From positions 1 to 64,000 of the forward strand of contig JADHNJ010000001.1 in the NCBI GenBank assembly GCA_016779565.1: a DNA stretch of 64,000 nucleotides, read 5' to 3'. The notes beneath the pieces are model-generated. The model saw only the letters and a program-made list of their open reading frames with translations, did no database searches and was not told the origin of the DNA. Origin of the DNA: Pseudomonadales bacterium. Lineage in GTDB: Bacteria > Pseudomonadota > Gammaproteobacteria > Pseudomonadales > Azotimanducaceae. A program made the position numbers and the translations under genes. Positions 52,384 through 61,532 of this stretch are shown here, piece by piece (position 1 is the first letter of the stretch; every line of letters begins with the position of its first letter).

Positions 52384-53561
52384 GAGTCATCTTTTGGGTC
52401 TGTTTTCAAGCCCTAACCAACAGCATCCTTGGACTTTTGCTCATTTGTACCGCACTCGCCGATGAAGAAGCCGATCTTGAGGACAAGCTCGATACCGTCC
52501 AGCAAAATTTGACCGCCATTGAACAAAGCCAGTCCGCGATTCGTGCTGATCAAGCCCTACAACAGACGGCTATTCAAACCTTGGATACCGATATAGCGGC
52601 AACGCTGAAGCGACTCCGGGCGGCCGAGACCCAGGCTATCGCCGCCAAAACTCAAATCAGTATGCTCAAAGACCACCGTCTTGAGCTCGAGGCTCGCAAA
52701 ACTGAAAAAGCAGAGCGGGTTAAAGAACATCTTCGTGCAGCCAGCCGACTAGGTGATCGGGGGCTGCTACGGGTGCTGCTAAACCAGGAAGATCCCAATC
52801 AAATGGCTCGACTATCGCAAAACTATAAATACTTAAGCGAAGCAAAGCTCCGCGAGATCAATGCTTTTGAGGTCATCTTGCTCGACTTATCGAATAATGA
52901 GCAGGCCCTCAACCGGGAAATTGAAATCGCCAAAAACGCGGCGCGCTCAATCAGTGAATCTCAGGATGACTTAAAGCGTCAGCGGATTGCACTCGCTCAG
53001 CAAGCGCAAATCCTAAAAGAAGCCTTTGATTCAACAGAAAGCCAAAGACGAGTCCTCGAAGAAGATAAAAACAATTTGTTGGCCCTGCTTGATCGTCTAA
53101 GACGCAATAGTTTTGGGTTGCCTCAATCAGTCGATTTTGCAACGATGGCAAGTCGAAAGGGCTCCCTTGATCTCCCCACGAGCGGCGTAATTCGGCATCG
53201 TTTCGGAGAAAAACGACTGGATGGCCGCATCCGTTGGGACGGTCTATTCATCGATGCTGCGTCCGGAGAAAAAGTCAGCGCAGTGCATTATGGTCGGGTG
53301 GTATTCGCAGATTGGTTGCGCGGGTTTGGCCTGCTCATCATACTGAGACACAGCGACGGTTTTATGAGCCTATATGGTCACAATCAAGTGATATTCCCTG
53401 AGGTCGGTGATTGGGTTGTTGGCGGGCAAACCATTGCCGAGGTGGGACGCAGCGGAGGTCAAGCAATGAGTGGCAGCTATTTTGAAATCCGTGATCAAGG
53501 TAACCCCGTTGATCCCCTCGCCTGGTGCAAGCCAGTCACGCGGCAATCTCGTACACTGTAA
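52380..53561 (+). CDS. envC: Murein hydrolase activator EnvC-like (coiled coil + M23/LytM domain)
   Basis: Long coiled coil; LPTSGVIRHRFGEKRLDGRIRWDGLFIDA...YGRVVFADWLRGFGLLIILRHSDGFMSLYGHN. Confidence 0.9.
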   Translation: MRVIFWVCFQALTNSILGLLLICTALADEEADLEDKLDTVQQNLTAIEQSQSAIRADQALQQTAIQTLDTDIAATLKRLRAAETQAIAAKTQISMLKDHRLELEARKTEKAERVKEHLRAASRLGDRGLLRVLLNQEDPNQMARLSQNYKYLSEAKLREINAFEVILLDLSNNEQALNREIEIAKNAARSISESQDDLKRQRIALAQQAQILKEAFDSTESQRRVLEEDKNNLLALLDRLRRNSFGLPQSVDFATMASRKGSLDLPTSGVIRHRFGEKRLDGRIRWDGLFIDAASGEKVSAVHYGRVVFADWLRGFGLLIILRHSDGFMSLYGHNQVIFPEVGDWVVGGQTIAEVGRSGGQAMSGSYFEIRDQGNPVDPLAWCKPVTRQSRTL

Positions 53562-53600
53562 GCGGTTGTCGCCGGCACCATTATTTAAAAAGGAACCTCT

Positions 53601-54911
53601 ATGTTACGACTTGTCTGCTTGGTAATGCTGACCATGGGATGCTCGCTCTCAGCATCGAGTGAGACCGACACGCCGCCGGAAGTAACCCGTCAAGAGACCC
53701 GGCTACCGCTCGAGGAACTCAGAATTTTCGCAGAGGCCTTTGATCGAATCTCCAAAGCTTACGTCGAGGACGTTGACGATAAAGTCCTACTGGAAAACGC
53801 CATCAGGGGTCTACTTGATCAACTAGATCCCCATTCGGCCTTTTTGGACTCAGAGTCCTTCGAACAACTGCAGGAGACGACGACCGGCAATTATGGCGGC
53901 TTGGGGATCGAGATTGGTACCGAAGATGGTGTCATTAAAGTGGTGTCACCCATCGACGGCACGCCCGCCGCCGAAGCAGGTATCCAGGCCGGTGACTTGA
54001 TCGTCGAAATTGGCGGACAATCTATTCGTAGTTTGGGCATCAACGAGGCGGTCGACATCATGCGGGGCGAGCCTGGCAGCAGTGTCAAGCTGAGCGTGGT
54101 CCGACCTGGTGAGTCTGCCCCCATCGAATTTGATCTCACCAGAGAAGTCATCAACGTTGCTAGCGTCAGAGAGCAATTTCTCGAGCCTAATTTTGGCTAT
54201 GTTCGCGTCGCACAATTTCAGGCAGACACAGGGCAAGAGGTTGCCGACGCCATCGCCAAGCTGTCCGAGATCATGCCCATTGAAGGGCTCATCATCGATT
54301 TGCGAAATAATCCAGGCGGGGTATTGCAAGCGGCGGTGACGATGTCAGATCTTTTCTTGACTGGCGGCCTCATCGTTTACACCGAAGGTCGACTGGAAAA
54401 CGCGGCAATGGAATATCGGGCAACCCAAGCCCAGCTTCTTGCTGACATTCCGCTCGTCGTGCTTGTCAATGAAGGCTCAGCCTCAGCTTCTGAAATTGTT
54501 GCCGGGGCTTTGCAGGATCAGGGCCGGGCTATTGTGATGGGCACCAGAACCTTTGGCAAAGGTTCTGTCCAAACCATATTGCAGTTAACCAGCGACAAAG
54601 CCATCAAACTCACAACCGCTTTATACTTCACGCCTGCAGGGCGCTCCATTCAGGCAGAGGGCATCCTGCCTGACTTGTGGGTTGACCGGTCAACAGTTAC
54701 CAAGATCAAAAGCAATCCCTTCAGGCTTCAGGAGCGCGACTTGCGAGGCCATCTCAATGCGCCGAGTACCGATGACGCAACTGCAACTGCGGTTGCTCCT
54801 TCGGCAGCAGTAGAAAATGATTTCCAACTGGGCCAGGCCCTGACCCTTCTGAAAGGTATCGCGCTGCTCAACGATAAGACTGAGTCACCGCTATCGCCTC
54901 CGACAAACTGA
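53601..54911 (+). CDS. ctpA: C-terminal processing peptidase (S41)
   Basis: LLDQLDPHSAFLD, PDZ domain, NEGSASASEIVAGALQDQGRAIVMGTRTFGKGSVQT. Confidence 0.96.
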   Translation: MLRLVCLVMLTMGCSLSASSETDTPPEVTRQETRLPLEELRIFAEAFDRISKAYVEDVDDKVLLENAIRGLLDQLDPHSAFLDSESFEQLQETTTGNYGGLGIEIGTEDGVIKVVSPIDGTPAAEAGIQAGDLIVEIGGQSIRSLGINEAVDIMRGEPGSSVKLSVVRPGESAPIEFDLTREVINVASVREQFLEPNFGYVRVAQFQADTGQEVADAIAKLSEIMPIEGLIIDLRNNPGGVLQAAVTMSDLFLTGGLIVYTEGRLENAAMEYRATQAQLLADIPLVVLVNEGSASASEIVAGALQDQGRAIVMGTRTFGKGSVQTILQLTSDKAIKLTTALYFTPAGRSIQAEGILPDLWVDRSTVTKIKSNPFRLQERDLRGHLNAPSTDDATATAVAPSAAVENDFQLGQALTLLKGIALLNDKTESPLSPPTN

Positions 54912-55614
54912 GCGTACCCTCATAGATGGCTCTGCCTGTAATAACCCCCTGAATCCCGCCGGTTTCAGATCGGGGTAGCGCCGCTAACGTTTCGATATCA
55001 GCAAGTTGATTGATACCACCAGAAGCGATGACAGGTACATTAATGGCTTCAGCAAGATGCACGGTTGCCTCAAGATTGATACCCGACATCATGCCATCGC
55101 GCTCAATATCGGTGTAGACGATGCCTTCGATGCCCGCTTGCTCAAATCGGCGGGCAAGGTCGAGCACCCCAAACTCTGTGACGGTCTTCCAGCCATGGAT
55201 CGCGACCCGTCCTTTCACACCATCAAGTCCGACAATGATATGTCCAGGAAAGGCCTCGGCCGCTTCATCCACAAAGCTCGGACGCTCAACCGCTTGGGTG
55301 CCAAGCACCAAGTCTTTAACGCCCGCGTCGATATAGCGCTCAATGATTGTCAGTGAGCGAATACCACCGCCTAACTGGATCACCAGTTTTGGAAAGCTCG
55401 ACGCAATCGCTTTGACAACTTCGTAACTAACGCTTTTACCTGCCAAGGCGCCATCTAAGTCAACAATGTGAAGCCGACGACACCCTTCTGCCACCCAGCG
55501 TCCTGCCGTCTCCACAGGATCGGTACTGTAGATCGTCGATTGGTCAAATTTGCCCTGGCGCAGGTTGACCACCGCACCATCTTTAAGATCGATGGCAGGG
55601 ATCACCTCAAGCAC
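54868..55614 (-). CDS. hisA: Phosphoribosylformimino-5-aminoimidazole carboxamide ribotide isomerase
   Basis: MLEVIPAIDLKDGAVVNLRQGKFDQSTIYS; QLGGGIRS; YTDIERDGMMSG. Confidence 0.97.
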   Translation of the reverse strand: MLEVIPAIDLKDGAVVNLRQGKFDQSTIYSTDPVETAGRWVAEGCRRLHIVDLDGALAGKSVSYEVVKAIASSFPKLVIQLGGGIRSLTIIERYIDAGVKDLVLGTQAVERPSFVDEAAEAFPGHIIVGLDGVKGRVAIHGWKTVTEFGVLDLARRFEQAGIEGIVYTDIERDGMMSGINLEATVHLAEAINVPVIASGGINQLADIETLAALPRSETGGIQGVITGRAIYEGTLSLSEAIAVTQSYR

Positions 55615-56202
55615 TTATAAAGCCCCTTTGGTGGAGGGTAATTGATTCTGCATCCGTTCATCTGGCGCGAGCGCCATTCGAAGGGCACGTCCAAAGGCCT
55701 TGAACACCGTTTCTATTTGGTGATGGGCATTTTCGCCACAGAGATTATCTACATGTAGCGTTACCAACGCGTGGTTCACAAACCCTTGAAAGAATTCGTG
55801 AAAGAGGTCCACATCAAAATCGCCAACATGAGAACGTTTGAAAGGCACCCGAAAACATAGGCCCGGCCTACCCGACAAATCGATCACCACTCTCGATAAC
55901 GCCTCATCCAGCGGCACATAGGCATGCCCGTAACGACAGATACCGGTTTTATCGCCTACAGCTCGGTGGAAAGCCTGACCTAAAGCAATACCGATATCTT
56001 CGACAGTGTGATGCGCATCGATTTCTAAATCGCCCGTGGCCTTAACCGCCAAGTCAATCAGGCCATGACGCGCGATCTGATCGAGCATGTGTTCTAAAAA
56101 GGGCAATCCAGTTACCAGGTCGCGCTGACCAGTCCCGTCAAGATTAATCGAGACCTTTATCTGGGTTTCGAGCGTATTGCGCTCTATGTCTGCCTTTCTC
56201 AT
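55615..56202 (-). CDS. hisB: Imidazoleglycerol-phosphate dehydratase
   Basis: [67 protein letters not shown]. Confidence 0.97.
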   Translation of the reverse strand: MRKADIERNTLETQIKVSINLDGTGQRDLVTGLPFLEHMLDQIARHGLIDLAVKATGDLEIDAHHTVEDIGIALGQAFHRAVGDKTGICRYGHAYVPLDEALSRVVIDLSGRPGLCFRVPFKRSHVGDFDVDLFHEFFQGFVNHALVTLHVDNLCGENAHHQIETVFKAFGRALRMALAPDERMQNQLPSTKGAL

Positions 56203-56230
56203 AAGGGCCTCTATGTTTAGGAGAAATTGA

Positions 56231-56617
56231 TTATATCACCGCACCATTTGGTAAATATCGATTGTCTGTATGACTCTTAATCCATCGGCGGAAATCCGCG
56301 TCGAACTGCTGACGGGCTTTTAAAGCAGCTACTAAGGGAATCACGGGGCTTGATTTACCGGCCTCCCAGCCTGGCCAATCTCGCTCTGCCAGGGTGAAAA
56401 ATCGAATCAACTGCTCAAGCGCCGACACCTTTAGTTCCGCTGCAAAACGCCACTGATCATGGGCTGTCGTCATCCAGAGTCGATAATCACCAAAATTCGA
56501 GGGTTCTATCGAGCCAAGGTCATCAATCGGTGCATCCGGGAGCGCGTCGAGCAGCCCCATGACGGCTTCGAGGGCTAACGGCTGATTTCGATTTGGTGTC
56601 CATACCCCTATGGCCAT
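56231..56617 (-). CDS. Conserved hypothetical protein
   Basis: 128 aa intact ORF directly upstream of hisB on the same strand, compositionally plausible. Confidence 0.65.
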   Translation of the reverse strand: MAIGVWTPNRNQPLALEAVMGLLDALPDAPIDDLGSIEPSNFGDYRLWMTTAHDQWRFAAELKVSALEQLIRFFTLAERDWPGWEAGKSSPVIPLVAALKARQQFDADFRRWIKSHTDNRYLPNGAVI

Positions 56618-56659
56618 ATTTCATCCTAATTGTTAGTGAGGGTACCGCTAAATGAAAAT

Positions 56660-56735
56660 TGGAGCGGGCGACGAGATTCGAACTCGCGACAACCAGCTTG
56701 GGAAGCTGGGACTCTACCAACTGAGCTACACCCGC
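56660..56735 (-). tRNA. tRNA-Gly(CCC)
   Basis: Reverse complement GCGGGTGTAGCTCAGTTGGTAGAGTCCCAGCTTCCCAAGCTGGTTGTCGCGAGTTCGAATCTCGTCGCCCGCTCCA; cloverleaf by eye, anticodon loop TTCCCAA, CCA encoded. Confidence 0.95.
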
Positions 56736-57044
56736 AAAGCCCCTATTTTGCCAGTTACTGCTAGACGATGCGAAACCTTTTGGAGGCGTCTCTAAAAAAT
56801 TACTACGGCGTTTTATCAATCGCTTTGATCGCCAGGGCTCGACTGATCGCCAATGCTCAGGTTCAAAGAAAAAGCTCAGCCGAAGCCCGGGAGGTTTCCG
56901 GCCAAGCAACCTTTGAACCTAAGACCGATAGCTCGACAGCCGCTTAGATTTGCGCTGCGGCGCCTCGCTAGCAGGCAATATCCATTCAGCGGGCAGCGCT
57001 GGGATTGCGCCAAATACTAATGCTTTCTGAACGTTAACCGAGGT

Positions 57045-57347
57045 TCAGTCAGCTTGCCGAGTACCCTCGAAAGTGGCTTGGCCAAAAGCGCCCAATTTAG
57101 CCGTGCCGCTGATGCTATCACCCGAGACAACTGCCTGACACTCGATCGTCATCGGCATGGGTTGGGTCATCTCAATGTTAAAAGTCAGAGAATCGCCATC
57201 AACTGCGCCACCACTAAAAGCCTGCTCTCCCTGCGGCCCTGCCATCGAACCCGACAACATGCCACCCTCTTCGAGAAGCGATAACGTGGCCGCTTGCGCG
57301 CCCATTGGCGATTTCATTGTAACCGCCCAATTTCCGCTAACAGACAT
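57045..57347 (-). CDS. Small hypothetical protein
   Basis: 100 aa, beta-repeat-like pattern (GNWAVTMKSPMGAQAATLSLLEEGGMLSGSMAG...). Confidence 0.7.
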   Translation of the reverse strand: MSVSGNWAVTMKSPMGAQAATLSLLEEGGMLSGSMAGPQGEQAFSGGAVDGDSLTFNIEMTQPMPMTIECQAVVSGDSISGTAKLGAFGQATFEGTRQAD

Positions 57348-57498
57348 ACCCTTACCCCTGAAATTTTTCTAAGAGCCCTGACCTTACCCCAGAGCAATGC
57401 CGGTATACACCCTTAATCTTATCAGTACCGATCAAGATGCTGCTGGGCTGCCTTTATATACGCGCCGCCAATCAACTCTCAAGGGCTCGAATCCTAAC

Positions 57499-58386
57499 TT
57501 AGAACGAGCCTAAAACCATTAAAACCCCTAATAGCACCGCAGCCATACCTTGCCACTCGGTAAGCGTTGGACGTTCTCTAAAAAGACCATAAGAAATCAC
57601 GAGCGCAATCAACAATTCAATTTGACCTAGGGTCTTGACCACAGCAGCCGGCTCTAAGGTAAATGCTGTAAACCAACCCACCGAGCCGAGCACACCCGTG
57701 ACCCCAACGAAGGTCGACAAACGCCACTGCTCTATTAGCACTTTGAAATCTTCGGACGCCCGGGCACCAACCAGAACCAACGTAATCAAAGTTTGCAAAA
57801 CCACCATCGCCACAAGGGTCGTTGCACCAGCCTGGATGTGAGAAGGCAAATTCAGCGACAGACTCGCGTCACGTACCAGAAGCGACGTTAATGAGAAAGC
57901 CAATGCCGAGGTCAAACCCATTATCGCATCGGGGCCAATGAACCGGCCTCGAAGACTGCCCTGATGACCATTTAAACGGATCAATCCCAGAGTACATACG
58001 ATCATGCCAAACACGGCGACTACGGTTAGCTCATCACCAAATAGGCTAAAGCCTAGTAATGCGGTCATTACGATTTCTAGCCGAATGTAAGTGCTGCCCA
58101 CGGCGAAATTACGCAAACGAAACAATCGCACCAGCAAGATTGTTGCAATAATCTGTAATACTGAAGCCGCAACAACTTTTACCCAAAACAGCCCTGTTGC
58201 TGCGACCAAAACGGCAGGTTCGCCTACCAAGCCAAAGTAACCCAATACAAAAGGCAAACCAAAAACATACCTTGCCAAGGTCGCACTTTCTGCTGACACG
58301 GTTTGATTCAGTCGTTTTTGTCCTGCAGTTCGGACCGCCTGCATCACAGCAGCGAGCAGTGTCCAAAAAATCCAAGACTCGAGCAT
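57499..58386 (-). CDS. EamA/DMT family permease
   Basis: About 10 hydrophobic segments; LGQIELLIALVISYGLFRERPTLTEWQGMAAVLLGVLMV. Confidence 0.85.
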   Translation of the reverse strand: MLESWIFWTLLAAVMQAVRTAGQKRLNQTVSAESATLARYVFGLPFVLGYFGLVGEPAVLVAATGLFWVKVVAASVLQIIATILLVRLFRLRNFAVGSTYIRLEIVMTALLGFSLFGDELTVVAVFGMIVCTLGLIRLNGHQGSLRGRFIGPDAIMGLTSALAFSLTSLLVRDASLSLNLPSHIQAGATTLVAMVVLQTLITLVLVGARASEDFKVLIEQWRLSTFVGVTGVLGSVGWFTAFTLEPAAVVKTLGQIELLIALVISYGLFRERPTLTEWQGMAAVLLGVLMVLGSF

Positions 58387-58506
58387 TTAAATTCCTCGAC
58401 CCTACGGCAGGGTCCGCTTTGCTATCCCTGCATTAACGCCTCGAGCGCAGCTTTGCACAGGACTGATGCCAAAAGATGCGGCCTGAAAGCGAATTAACGC
58501 TGCCGC

Positions 58507-59688
58507 TCAGGAAGACAAGCTAAACAGCCGCTGAGCGTTACCACCTAGCACGAGGTTACGTCGAGACGCTTGCATGGGGGCTAAAGCCGCATGCACTTCG
58601 CTGACAGCGTTGCTATGGGCATCGATGTGCGGGTAATCGCTACCCCAAAGAAACTGCGACTCGCCAACAAGATCACATTGAGCATCTATTGATCGCTCAC
58701 TGGGGTCCATGACAAACCAAATGTTTTCCTTAATATACTCACTGGGTCTTCGTTTTAAGTTCACCACACTGTTAAAACGGTCAAATTTTTCGTCAAGCCG
58801 ATCCATCAGGTAGCTTGCGTAACCGGCGCCAGATTCAACCACCGCCATTTTCAGCGCCGGAAACCGATCAAATAAGCCATCGCAAACGAGGGCTGCCGTT
58901 GCTGGCAACAGTTGCATGGTGCCACCCAATCCGAAGGAAAAAACCGTATTCATGGGCTCTTGAGCCCCATTCCACCACTGGCTTGCCGCTGCATTAACAA
59001 TCCGATCAAAACGGACGATCAAATGCATACAGACGGGTAAATTGGCCTCGACCATCAGTTGCCAGATAGGATCGAAGTCGGGATGCGACGGCCTCTTGCC
59101 GCATATGGGTTCTGGCGCTAAGAACATACCTTTGAACCCCAGTTTTAAACAACGACGAAGCTCTACCAGGGCAAGATCGATGTCATAAAGCGGGATGTGC
59201 GCGATCGGAATAATTCGATCCAGCGCTGGCGAGGCAAAATCCCACTGCCAATTGTTGTAGGCCCTGGCATAGGCCATCGCAAGATCAGGATCTTCTTCTT
59301 TGTCCCATAAGATACCGATCGTTGGAAAGACGACACCCGCATCAACGCCCCAGTCGTCCAGCAATTGCACCCTTGCTGCGGTGTCATAACTGGCGGCGGG
59401 ACAGCCCTCTAGGTAAGGGATTTCGGGCTGCATAAAAAGCTCAGGCGCATTGTGCTCGATACCGCCCAGTACAGCTAACCGCCCTTTTAGCAGGACGCGA
59501 TTATCTACCACTAGCTCTTCTAAGCCATCGGCAGCCTGCCGAACAAAAATACCCCGTTCTTGGTATCGTGATTCAAGATAGTTCTGCCAAAGATCGGGGG
59601 GCTCAAGGACGTGAGAGTCCATGTCAACTACAAACGGTTTCATGCGGTCGTCCGACATCTTGCCCCCTCGTTGCATTCCGAGACTCAC
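58507..59688 (-). CDS. Amidohydrolase family protein (amidohydrolase 2)
   Basis: VVDMDSHVLEPPDLW metal-binding start; WGSDYPHIDA near C-terminus. Confidence 0.9.
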   Translation of the reverse strand: MSLGMQRGGKMSDDRMKPFVVDMDSHVLEPPDLWQNYLESRYQERGIFVRQAADGLEELVVDNRVLLKGRLAVLGGIEHNAPELFMQPEIPYLEGCPAASYDTAARVQLLDDWGVDAGVVFPTIGILWDKEEDPDLAMAYARAYNNWQWDFASPALDRIIPIAHIPLYDIDLALVELRRCLKLGFKGMFLAPEPICGKRPSHPDFDPIWQLMVEANLPVCMHLIVRFDRIVNAAASQWWNGAQEPMNTVFSFGLGGTMQLLPATAALVCDGLFDRFPALKMAVVESGAGYASYLMDRLDEKFDRFNSVVNLKRRPSEYIKENIWFVMDPSERSIDAQCDLVGESQFLWGSDYPHIDAHSNAVSEVHAALAPMQASRRNLVLGGNAQRLFSLSS

Positions 59689-59763
59689 CTAGAAACAAAA
59701 CCCCAGGGCGAGCATCCGGCAATCGCTTAGCACGCTTGCCGGTACATTACTCAGGCTATTGGG

Positions 59764-60255
59764 CTACAGGGCTTCAAGAATTTTTTCAGCAGAGCTCACT
59801 TCAAACGCGCCGCCTTGCTCTGCGTTGAGCGCGGTAATTTTGCCATCCTCAGCAATCAAGGCGTACCGAGAAGACCGCTGCCCCAAGCCAAAGCCTGAAC
59901 CATCGAGGGTCAAACCCATCGCTGCGCTAAATTCGCCATTGCCATCGGCTGCCATAACTAACGCTTCGGCGTTTTGAGCAGCGCCCCAAGCAGCCATCAC
60001 GAATGCGTCATTGACACTCAAACAAACGATCGCATCGACGCCTTTAGCAAGAATCTTATCTGCATTAGCGACAAAGCCTGGCAAATGCGCCGCGCTACAG
60101 GTTGGTGTGAACGCGCCTGGTACCGCAAACAAAACTACTTTCTTGCCGGCAAAGAACTCTCCTGTGTTGAGGTCCTCAGGGCCATTTGCGCCCATCGTTT
60201 TGATTGTCACATTTGGGATTTGATCTCCGACTGATACCGCCATTTTGCACTCCAA
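59764..60255 (-). CDS. Peroxiredoxin (Prx5-like)
   Basis: VVLFAVPGAFTPTCSAAHLPGFVANADKILAKGVDAIVCLSVNDAFVM. Confidence 0.94.
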   Translation of the reverse strand: MECKMAVSVGDQIPNVTIKTMGANGPEDLNTGEFFAGKKVVLFAVPGAFTPTCSAAHLPGFVANADKILAKGVDAIVCLSVNDAFVMAAWGAAQNAEALVMAADGNGEFSAAMGLTLDGSGFGLGQRSSRYALIAEDGKITALNAEQGGAFEVSSAEKILEAL

Positions 60256-60335
60256 TGATTACTGTAAAAACGAACCCCAGTCTGAATCGAAGACCGGGAG
60301 AGTGCAAGCCTGTTACCCTAAATATCGAGCACGGC

Positions 60336-61172
60336 TCACCGAATCACGTTAGGACAAGGTGCCGGCTGACCCTCCACACAAACTGGGAAATGGCGATCTG
60401 GGTCAATCTGAAATAAGGCCTGATCGGTTTGTCGTGGATACATCACAGCACCATCGGGTGCATACTGCACAATATAAGCTTTGCGGATGTTATCAGTGAG
60501 ATTTGGGCCAGTGCGGTGGGGCGTTAGAGAGGAAAACACGACCACATCGCCAATATCGGCTTCGATCGGCACAGACCCCAGATTCGCTTCATCGGCTTCC
60601 GTCAAACACTGATACCCTAAATCCGTTACCCAGTGTTCAAGCGTGCCCTTTTGATGGATACCTGATACCACCCAAGGGCAGCCATTATCGATCGTCGCGG
60701 GCGATAAGGGCACCCAGCACGTCAAGTAATTCTCGGGCCGTACATAGGTATAACCATTGTCTTGGTGCCAAGGAAATTCCACCGGCGTCTCAGGCTTTTT
60801 GTAAACCAACTGATCCCAATAAAGACGCACATCACCGCCAATGAGATCCAAGCATAGATCAACCAGCGCTGGCTCAAAGACGAAGCGCTGAGCCGCTAAC
60901 GAGGTCTTAACAATGTGAATGGTGAAGGTGATTTCACCAGCCCGATTGATCAAAAAATGACCATCGTGATCCTGCCTTAACTGCGCCTCTCGAGCCGCCT
61001 CGAGACGGTCTGCGTCTTCTAGCAACGCATCAATGGCGTTCTTGGGAATCGCGTTTTTTAACAGAAAATAACCATCACGATGCCATTGAGCCGCTTGCGC
61101 CTCGGTGATTCTTCGATAGGGCCCTTTTGGAGATGACCACACAAAATTCTGACTGCGAGCATCAATTTTCAT
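60336..61172 (-). CDS. Phytanoyl-CoA dioxygenase family protein
   Basis: [14 protein letters not shown], Fe-binding PWHQDNGY and LTPHRTGPN. Confidence 0.92.
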   Translation of the reverse strand: MKIDARSQNFVWSSPKGPYRRITEAQAAQWHRDGYFLLKNAIPKNAIDALLEDADRLEAAREAQLRQDHDGHFLINRAGEITFTIHIVKTSLAAQRFVFEPALVDLCLDLIGGDVRLYWDQLVYKKPETPVEFPWHQDNGYTYVRPENYLTCWVPLSPATIDNGCPWVVSGIHQKGTLEHWVTDLGYQCLTEADEANLGSVPIEADIGDVVVFSSLTPHRTGPNLTDNIRKAYIVQYAPDGAVMYPRQTDQALFQIDPDRHFPVCVEGQPAPCPNVIR

Positions 61173-61432
61173 CGCGATTCGACCTGTGCTTGTTGAATGC
61201 TTTGTAATTTCTCAATCGCTGTAGCAAGCGCATAATCTTTGTCGGTAATCTGATCACCCGCATCGTGGGTGGTCAATCTTATTTCCACCAGATTGTAGAC
61301 GTTACGCCACTCAGGATGGTGTTCTAACGCCTCAGCTAAGACCGCCACCTCCTGCATAAAGCCAAACGCTGCTTTAAAATCGGAGAACCGCAACCGCAGT
61401 TCGAGACCATTATCGACCGCTTGAAATAGCAT
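61169..61432 (-). CDS. 4a-hydroxytetrahydrobiopterin dehydratase (pterin-4a-carbinolamine dehydratase)
   Basis: [55 protein letters not shown]. Confidence 0.92.
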   Translation of the reverse strand: MLFQAVDNGLELRLRFSDFKAAFGFMQEVAVLAEALEHHPEWRNVYNLVEIRLTTHDAGDQITDKDYALATAIEKLQSIQQAQVESR

Positions 61433-61532
61433 TGAAAGCTCCTAAGATTCAGCGTACCTCCACCAATCACCCATGAAAACAGAATCCGCATCTTAGGTAA
61501 ATGCACACCGAAAATACTGATACACTCGGGGT

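Noticed and set aside
56660-56735. tRNA-Gly as an integration site for a genomic island
   Set aside because: No integrase, no visible repeat of the tRNA 3' end in the window, and the flanking genes look chromosomal.
56523-56909. 128-aa minus-strand ORF covering the tRNA-Gly
   Set aside because: It runs through a clear tRNA gene (56660-56735) and overlaps the 56231..56617 CDS; spurious.
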